From assembly GCA_002343825.1 (NCBI GenBank), contig DDSL01000143.1, forward strand, positions 1 through 19,720: DNA of 19,720 nucleotides. The letters run 5' to 3'. Below are positions 15,105 through 19,720 of this stretch, piece by piece. A program made the translations under genes and the position numbers. The notes beneath the pieces are model-generated. The model had not been told where the DNA came from, made no database searches, and worked only from the letters and a program-made list of their open reading frames with translations. Positions within the stretch are counted from its first letter, which is position 1. Every line of letters starts with the position of its first letter. This DNA comes from Chthonomonas sp. UBA2391. GTDB taxonomy: Bacteria; Armatimonadota; Fimbriimonadia; Fimbriimonadales; Fimbriimonadaceae.

Positions 15105-16826
15105 ATGAAGCTTTGGGGAACTGGTGCGGCGCTTTTGCTTGGCCTATTCGGGGGAACAGGCCACGCTTTTTGGGAGAAACCAAAAGATCCACCCCGAGAG
15201 GTGATCGTTAAATATCGAGGAGACCGGCTGACCTTTGCCGACTCGATGATCAATACCGCCGTCGGAGCATGGACCGTCCAAAAGCTAGAAGCCTCCCAGA
15301 GCCGGGTCTTGAGCCTCCCACCCGGGACCGATCCCGCGAGCGCGGCCGAGTTCTACGCTTCCTTGCCGAACGTCGAATGGGCCGAGCCGAACTATCCGGT
15401 CACCAGTTTTCTCACTCCGAACGACCCCTCTTTTGGCGACCAATGGGGTCCCGTTCAAGCTCGCTTCGATCTGGCCTGGGACACCACCGTCGGCAACCCG
15501 AACATCGTGATCGCGGTGCTAGATACCGGGGTTCAGCTCAACCATCCCGACTTCGGCAACATCTTTGCCCAAGGGCGGGACTTCATTGATGGAGACCAGT
15601 TTCCCGATGACGAACACGGACACGGAACCCACGTGACGGGCATCATCGCAGCCAATCAGGGCAACGGGGTCGGGGTCTCGGGAGTTGCCCCCGGATGTCG
15701 GATCCTGCCGGTTCGGGTCCTTGGTGCCGACGGTGCTGGAAACACGGCGACCGTCGCCGAGGGCATTCAGTGGGCGGCCGACAACGGTGCCGATATCATC
15801 AATTTGAGCCTAGGGGGCCCCGAGCAATCGACCGCCCTCGGCGAAGCCGTTCGGTATGCCACCGAGCGCGGAGTCCTTGTGGTTGCTGCCGCGGGCAACA
15901 GTGGAACCAGTCGAAAAACGTTCCCGGCCGCGTTTCCGGGAGTCCTGAGCGTCGCCGCCTCCGACGAAGCCGATCGCCAAGCAAGCTTTTCCAACTATGG
16001 CGATTGGGTCCGAGTTGCAGCGCCTGGGGCCAACATCCTCAGCACTCTTCACGGTAACCGATATGGGCGGAGTAGCGGCACCTCCATGGCCTCGCCGTTC
16101 GCCGCCGGACTCGCGGGCCTGATCTGGTCCCGTCAGCCGGATCTGACGGCAGCCCAGGTCCGGGCGAGGATCGAAGACAGTTGCAAAGCGGTGGGTCCAT
16201 GGGTGATCCGCGGTCGAATCGATGCTCAGAAGGCCGTCCTTGGCGACCAGGCGTTTACCAATTTCACCGTATCTCCTGGAAACGTCGAACTCGTCTCTCG
16301 GGGAAGTCAGCGCTTCTTTATCCGCACGTCGGCACCAGTGGGCCTCAGCGGAGCCAACTACAGCATTACAAATAGCCACCCGAGCTTGCTCCAGGTTCCG
16401 GCCCGAGCTCGGGTGTCGGCCGGCAAAGACCAGGCGACTTTCCGGATCTTCGCTCGCGAAGTTCTGACCGAAACGACCGCTACCGTGACCATCCGCACTG
16501 GTGAAGTGACCCAAAGCGTGCAGGTCTTGCTGAAGCCGAGCCGACTGCGGAGCGCGCGCATCACCCCCAACGAGTTGGCCCAAGGAGTGAATGCCCGGCT
16601 GAACGTCCTGCTGGATGGCCCGGCCCCACGCGGCGGGCTGACCGTCCATATCGAGGGCGAGCACCGAGAACTCTTGGGCCTTCCCGGTACGGTGACTTTC
16701 CCCGCCGGGACGCGGAGTCGGTCGATCTCACTCCGCATTGGACGCATCCAGTCCGCGTCACAATCCACCATTTCTGTCCTGTCCAACGGGACAACATTTC
16801 AAGCACCGATAACTCTTGTTCCGTAA
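15105..16826 (+). CDS. Secreted subtilisin-family serine protease (S8) with two Ig-like C-terminal domains
   Basis: A 573-aa exported protease. Signal peptide 1-21 (MKLWGTGAALLLGLFGGTGHA); propeptide about 31-97 (REVIVKY...VEWAEPNYPV, a fervidolysin/I9-like inhibitory fold that guides folding and is then removed); catalytic domain about 110-375. The triad is complete: D140 (VLDTGV), H173 (HGHGTHV) and S327 (GTSMASP), with oxyanion N265 (AAGNSG), a thermitase-like pattern. The C-terminal 200 residues form two similar beta-sandwich repeats (about 381-478 and 479-573), each with a Pro-rich start (VSPGNVEL / ITPNELAQ) and ending in strands, probably cell-surface or substrate-binding modules. The ATG is preceded directly by GGAG and a small hairpin. 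A strong intrinsic terminator follows the gene. Role: extracellular or periplasmic protein degradation; the substrate is unknown. Confidence 0.95.
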   Translation: MKLWGTGAALLLGLFGGTGHAFWEKPKDPPREVIVKYRGDRLTFADSMINTAVGAWTVQKLEASQSRVLSLPPGTDPASAAEFYASLPNVEWAEPNYPVTSFLTPNDPSFGDQWGPVQARFDLAWDTTVGNPNIVIAVLDTGVQLNHPDFGNIFAQGRDFIDGDQFPDDEHGHGTHVTGIIAANQGNGVGVSGVAPGCRILPVRVLGADGAGNTATVAEGIQWAADNGADIINLSLGGPEQSTALGEAVRYATERGVLVVAAAGNSGTSRKTFPAAFPGVLSVAASDEADRQASFSNYGDWVRVAAPGANILSTLHGNRYGRSSGTSMASPFAAGLAGLIWSRQPDLTAAQVRARIEDSCKAVGPWVIRGRIDAQKAVLGDQAFTNFTVSPGNVELVSRGSQRFFIRTSAPVGLSGANYSITNSHPSLLQVPARARVSAGKDQATFRIFAREVLTETTATVTIRTGEVTQSVQVLLKPSRLRSARITPNELAQGVNARLNVLLDGPAPRGGLTVHIEGEHRELLGLPGTVTFPAGTRSRSISLRIGRIQSASQSTISVLSNGTTFQAPITLVP

Positions 16827-16884
16827 ATTGGCGGGGAAATCTCCACAATCTGCTTGAGGTTTTGGTGCTAGAAGGCTAGAAAAT

Positions 16885-16912
16885 GGGGAATCCCGGTAGG
16901 GGTTCCCCTTTT
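16885..16912 (+). terminator. Intrinsic terminator after the subtilase gene
   Basis: Bases 16885-16908 form a 10-bp stem (nine Watson-Crick pairs and one T-G wobble; outer arms GGGGAA/TTCCCC, inner CCC/GGG) with a GGTA tetraloop, followed by TTTT (16909-16912). It lies 58 bp after the subtilase stop. An upstream AAA makes it partly bidirectional in appearance. Confidence 0.85.
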
Positions 16913-17023
16913 GCATCCGGGCCAAGAGCCGATCATCAACTTAGAAGAACTTGGGCCTGCGATTGCCAGGACGGTGAAACCAGAGCTCAAGAACCAGAAG
17001 GATCCAGAAAAGGGAAACAGGTT

Positions 17024-18220
17024 ATGCCGCACTTTGCCTATACCGCTTTAGATGCCTCGGGTCGCACCGTGAAGGCCGTGATGGAGGCCGAGAACGAGGG
17101 CGTCGTTCTCCTCCGTTTGCGCGAGCAGGCACTCCACTGCGTCAGCATCGAACTCACCAAGAAGACCAAGAAAGCCGTGGGCGGAAAGATGAAGCCCAAG
17201 GCGCTGGTCGTCTTCAGTCGGCAGTTTGCCACGATGATCGACGCCGGGATTCCCATTTTGCGGTGTCTGGACATTCTCTGTTCTCAGACTAAGGACCCGA
17301 TCCTGAAGCAAACCCTGGAAGGGCTGACCGCCGACGTCAAGGGCGGGATGACGCTCAACGAAGCGATGGCCCGGTATCCGAAAGTCTTCAACAAGCTTTA
17401 TGTGAACATGATCCGAGCGGCCGAGATCGGGGGGATCCTCGACAAGATCCTCGACCGACTCAGCCAGTTCTTGGAATACGAAGCCGAGATCAAGGCAAAG
17501 ATCAAGAGCGCGATGATGTACCCGGTGCTGGTCTTGATCTTCTCGATGGTCATGCTTTTCGCCCTGTTTAGCTTCGTCCTTCCCAAGTTCAAAGAGATCT
17601 TTGCCGGGATGGACGTGAAGCTCCCACCGATCACCGCAATGATGTTCGGGTTCGGGGACTTCATGAATCGAAACTGGTGGCTGATCCTGCTGATGGTCGG
17701 CGGAATCATCTTTGGCATCAAGGCCTGGGGCAAGACGCCAAAGGGACGGTACCAACTCGACTGGTTCAAGCTGAAGGTACCGATCATGGGCGACCTCACG
17801 CTCAAGATGAGCGTGGCCCGGTTCTGCCGAACCTTTGGGACGCTGCTCAATTCGGGTGTCCCGATGATGCGGAGCCTCGAAATCGTGGGAGAAACGCTCA
17901 GCAACGCCGTCCTGAGCAATGCCATCGACGCCACTCGAAACAGCATCCGCGAAGGAAACAAGCTCAGCGTGCCGCTGGTCCAGAGCAACCTCTTCCCCTC
18001 GATGGTGACCCACATGATCGACGTCGGCGAAGAGTCGGGGCGACTCAGCGAGATGTTGGTCAAAGTCGGCGACTTCTATGATAGCGAAGTGGAATCGACC
18101 GTCAAGGGCCTGACCTCGATGATCGAGCCGATGCTCATCATCTTCCTCGGAGGGATCGTTGGCTTCATCGCCATCTCGGTCATGACTCCGGTCTTCACCC
18201 TCGTCAACGAGATGAAGTAA
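17024..18220 (+). CDS. pilC: Type IV pilus / type II secretion inner-membrane platform protein (PilC/GspF)
   Basis: A 398-aa member of the GspF/PilC family, the polytopic inner-membrane platform that connects the assembly ATPase to pilin or pseudopilin polymerisation. It has the standard two T2SSF domains, about 63-188 and 265-388, each with the signature pattern (FSRQFATMIDAGIPILRCL and FCRTFGTLLNSGVPMMRSL). Predicted membrane segments lie at about 166-187, 218-235 and 369-393, the usual topology. The start is the ATG at 17024 (MPHFAYTALD, the conserved family N-terminus); the longer frame from 16883 begins inside a terminator hairpin and is rejected. AAAGG about 11 nt upstream may be a weak Shine-Dalgarno sequence. 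No pilB, pilT or pilin gene is adjacent: pilC stands between a terminated protease gene and a sigma-factor gene. PilC and GspF cannot be told apart here. Confidence 0.95.
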   Translation: MPHFAYTALDASGRTVKAVMEAENEGVVLLRLREQALHCVSIELTKKTKKAVGGKMKPKALVVFSRQFATMIDAGIPILRCLDILCSQTKDPILKQTLEGLTADVKGGMTLNEAMARYPKVFNKLYVNMIRAAEIGGILDKILDRLSQFLEYEAEIKAKIKSAMMYPVLVLIFSMVMLFALFSFVLPKFKEIFAGMDVKLPPITAMMFGFGDFMNRNWWLILLMVGGIIFGIKAWGKTPKGRYQLDWFKLKVPIMGDLTLKMSVARFCRTFGTLLNSGVPMMRSLEIVGETLSNAVLSNAIDATRNSIREGNKLSVPLVQSNLFPSMVTHMIDVGEESGRLSEMLVKVGDFYDSEVESTVKGLTSMIEPMLIIFLGGIVGFIAISVMTPVFTLVNEMK

Positions 18221-18386
18221 GCGCATACGATTTGGGCCGGACGACCCGGCCGACAACAACTCAGCCTCGCCGAGGCGGATTCGGCAAACGCCAGACACCA
18301 CGCGGTGGTCCAGGAGGGATCCCACCGCGCGGTGACCGGACCAGGATGGACCGGGGGCAAAAAACCACAAATCAAAGGAGTGATCA
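18221..18386 (+). promoter_or_regulatory. Structured 166-bp leader before the sigma-factor gene
   Basis: This gap holds several inverted repeats: GGCCGG-ACGAC-CCGGCC (18235-18251, 6-bp stem), GCCTCG/CGAGGC with a 1-nt centre (about 18264-18276), and CGCGGTGG (18301-18308) pairing with CCACCGCG (18322-18329) across a 13-nt loop. None is followed by a T-tract, so they are not standard terminators, although the first might end pilC. A-rich sequence and AAAGGAG, 6 nt before the ATG at 18387, follow. No known riboswitch class (including GEMM) is recognised. Possible roles are an operator, an attenuator or a structured 5' leader. Confidence 0.4.
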
Positions 18387-19676
18387 ATGTCGGAGATGTT
18401 AAAGACGTCGCACGAGGGGGATGAACTTGTGCTGCGATACCTCGAAAACCCACGGGCCGAACTGAAGGACGCAATCCTGCTGCAATATGCCCCGATGGTC
18501 GAAAGAATTGCCCGAAGATTCTCGGGAATCGAACAACAAGAAGACCTGGTTCAGGTCGGTTACATCGGTCTGCTGAATGCGCTGACCAAGTACGACCCCG
18601 CCGCCGGAGTTCGATTTAACACCTATGCCACCCACCTGGTGGCGGGGGAGATCAAGCACTACCTGCGGGATCGGTCACAGACGATCCGCCAACCAGCCTG
18701 GCTGCAAGAACTGCGGCACAAGGTGAACAAGGCGGCCTCGCTGCTGACTTCCCAACATGGGCGACCGGCGACGCACGAAGAGGTCGCGGCCCACTTGGGG
18801 ATCACGCGCCAAGCCGTCGAAGAGGTCTATGCCACTCAAGAACTGCTGAAAGTGGCCTCGCTCGATAGCACCCTGCCGGGCGACGACGAGACGAATTCGG
18901 AAGTCGACAACCTGGACAGCGCCGACTTCTGCGTGGAGCAACTTTCGGTCGAAGACCGAGTGGTTCTGGAGCGCGCCATCCAGCAGTTGCGCGACCTGGA
19001 ACGCGAAGTCCTCGTGCTCTTCCACTTCGACTCGCTCAACCAGACCGAGATCGCGGGCAAGCTGGGGATCTCGTGCAACTATGTCTCGCACATCTTGCGC
19101 CAATCGCTCGCCAAGCTGCGCCGCATCCTGACCCAAGAAGAAGCCAGCGACCGCGTTCTGCGCGATCAGGCCAAGACCTTGGATGATCAGGTCCTCGATC
19201 CGGTGACGGGCGTCTATGACGAGGCCTACTTCATCGCTCGCGTCAACGAAGAAGCTCACCGCGCCGTCGCCAGCGGTCAACCTCTGGCCATCATCGGCAT
19301 CGACTTCGATGGGATCGAAAACCTCCGCGCCTTCTATGGCGAGGTGTGTGTGCGAGATTTTCTCGCCGATACGGCGGACTTCCTCAAGACGAATACGCGC
19401 CGATTGGATATCGTCTGCCGCTATGGGACCCACGGCTTTGGGATCCTTCTGCCCTTCACCGGGCTCAGCGGCGAGATCGCTCTCCAGCGGATCACGGCCC
19501 GGTTCGACGAGTGGCTTCAGCACCGACGCGCCCCCAGCGGCCAGGTCCAGGCGATCACCAAGCTGAGCGTCTTGGGCGAGACGGCCCCCGATGCCACCAC
19601 GATGCTGGAACAGATCCAAGCCGTCGGCGCGGTCACCACTCCAGGCCGCAAGTCCACCAAGCGCAAAGCCGCCTAG
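18387..19676 (+). CDS. Group-3 sigma-70 factor fused to a degenerate GGDEF domain
   Basis: A 429-aa fusion. Residues about 30-250 are a complete sigma factor of the SigB/SigF/FliA/WhiG type: region 2 (LLQYAPMVERIARRF...EDLVQVGYIGLLNAL...FNTYA), region 3 (GRPATHEEVAAHLGITRQ) and region 4 (QTEIAGKLGISCNYVSHIL helix-turn-helix). After a linker, residues about 271-375 match a GGDEF fold: DPVTGVYDEAYF, IDFDGI (D306), then RRLD-IVCRY-GTHGF-GILLP. The GGDEF signature is GTHGF, and the FKxxND motif reads IENLRA, so diguanylate cyclase activity should be lost. The inhibitory-site RxxD (R338, D341) is kept at the normal 5-residue distance. Inference: a sigma factor that may bind cyclic-di-GMP as a receptor. 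Lys/Arg-rich tail (RKSTKRKAA). The ATG has AAAGGAG 6 nt upstream. The gene follows pilC, separated by a structured leader. Confidence 0.9.
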   Translation: MSEMLKTSHEGDELVLRYLENPRAELKDAILLQYAPMVERIARRFSGIEQQEDLVQVGYIGLLNALTKYDPAAGVRFNTYATHLVAGEIKHYLRDRSQTIRQPAWLQELRHKVNKAASLLTSQHGRPATHEEVAAHLGITRQAVEEVYATQELLKVASLDSTLPGDDETNSEVDNLDSADFCVEQLSVEDRVVLERAIQQLRDLEREVLVLFHFDSLNQTEIAGKLGISCNYVSHILRQSLAKLRRILTQEEASDRVLRDQAKTLDDQVLDPVTGVYDEAYFIARVNEEAHRAVASGQPLAIIGIDFDGIENLRAFYGEVCVRDFLADTADFLKTNTRRLDIVCRYGTHGFGILLPFTGLSGEIALQRITARFDEWLQHRRAPSGQVQAITKLSVLGETAPDATTMLEQIQAVGAVTTPGRKSTKRKAA

Positions 19677-19720
19677 TCATCGGGGATTGATCACTCTCCC
19701 CCGAGCCGAGTCGTCCCCCG

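Noticed and set aside
16913..17023. A c-di-GMP (GEMM-type) riboswitch before pilC
   Set aside because: I looked for the conserved GEMM core and did not see it. The 111-nt stretch after the terminator has no recognisable RNA motif or convincing promoter.
17048..18370. A 440-codon minus-strand frame opposite pilC
   Set aside because: pilC has full family signatures on the plus strand; the minus frame is His/Asp/Glu-rich with no domain.
18675..19619. A 314-codon minus-strand frame opposite the sigma-GGDEF gene
   Set aside because: The plus strand encodes recognisable sigma and GGDEF segments; the opposite frame is a codon-bias shadow.
19677..19720. CGGGG...CCCCG inverted repeat after the sigma-GGDEF stop as a terminator
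   Set aside because: Only 5 bp of stem, a 13-nt loop and no T-tract before the window ends.

Overview
This 19.7-kb window is ordinary, densely coded bacterial chromosome, roughly 60% G+C by eye. It holds 15 protein genes, no RNA gene, no insertion sequence, no CRISPR array and no sign of recent transfer. The type IV pilus/type II secretion inner-membrane gene (pilC/gspF), a DUF3187-like outer-membrane-type protein and secreted enzymes point to a Gram-negative (diderm) organism. The gene mix, the sigma factor fused to a GGDEF-like domain and the -10 boxes lying right against start codons make me favour Armatimonadota (Fimbriimonas-like). That placement is an impression and has not been tested.

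Layout. Positions 112-2968 (minus strand) carry, in transcription order, ribF (FAD synthesis), a UPF0173 metallo-beta-lactamase-fold hydrolase and an exported endonuclease/exonuclease/phosphatase-fold protein. A 58-bp divergent region with a perfect TATAAT separates these from a plus-strand run at 3027-9132: an AddB-like protein, an AddA-like UvrD-family helicase and a carbon-nitrogen hydrolase, each joined to the next by a 4-nt ATGA overlap. A minus-strand DUF3187-like gene (9134-10072) converges on this run. From 10117 to the end everything is on the plus strand: a four-gene cassette with 4-nt overlaps (E2-type acyltransferase, class I glutamine amidotransferase/C26 peptidase, small biotin-carrier protein, unknown protein), a TPR protein, a secreted subtilase with an intrinsic terminator after it, a lone pilC, and a sigma factor-GGDEF fusion.

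Two systems deserve attention. (1) The AddAB-like pair seems to have lost both nuclease sites. The AddA-like protein stops about 50 residues after helicase motif VI. The AddB-like protein keeps all four iron-sulfur cysteines, but its nuclease catalytic residues and its Walker A are gone. This would make it a helicase/scaffold machine without its own nuclease. (2) The last gene joins a complete group-3 sigma-70 factor (regions 2, 3, 4) to a GGDEF domain whose catalytic signature is destroyed (GTHGF) but whose inhibitory-site RxxD (RRLD) is intact. This suggests a sigma factor that senses cyclic-di-GMP directly, placed just downstream of a pilus gene. Both ideas are inferences from motifs and need biochemical or structural testing.

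Several genes (at 3027, 13209 and, on the minus strand, 1959 and 1173) have TAnnnT-type -10 boxes 6-13 nt before their start codons and no Shine-Dalgarno sequence, consistent with leaderless or nearly leaderless transcripts.
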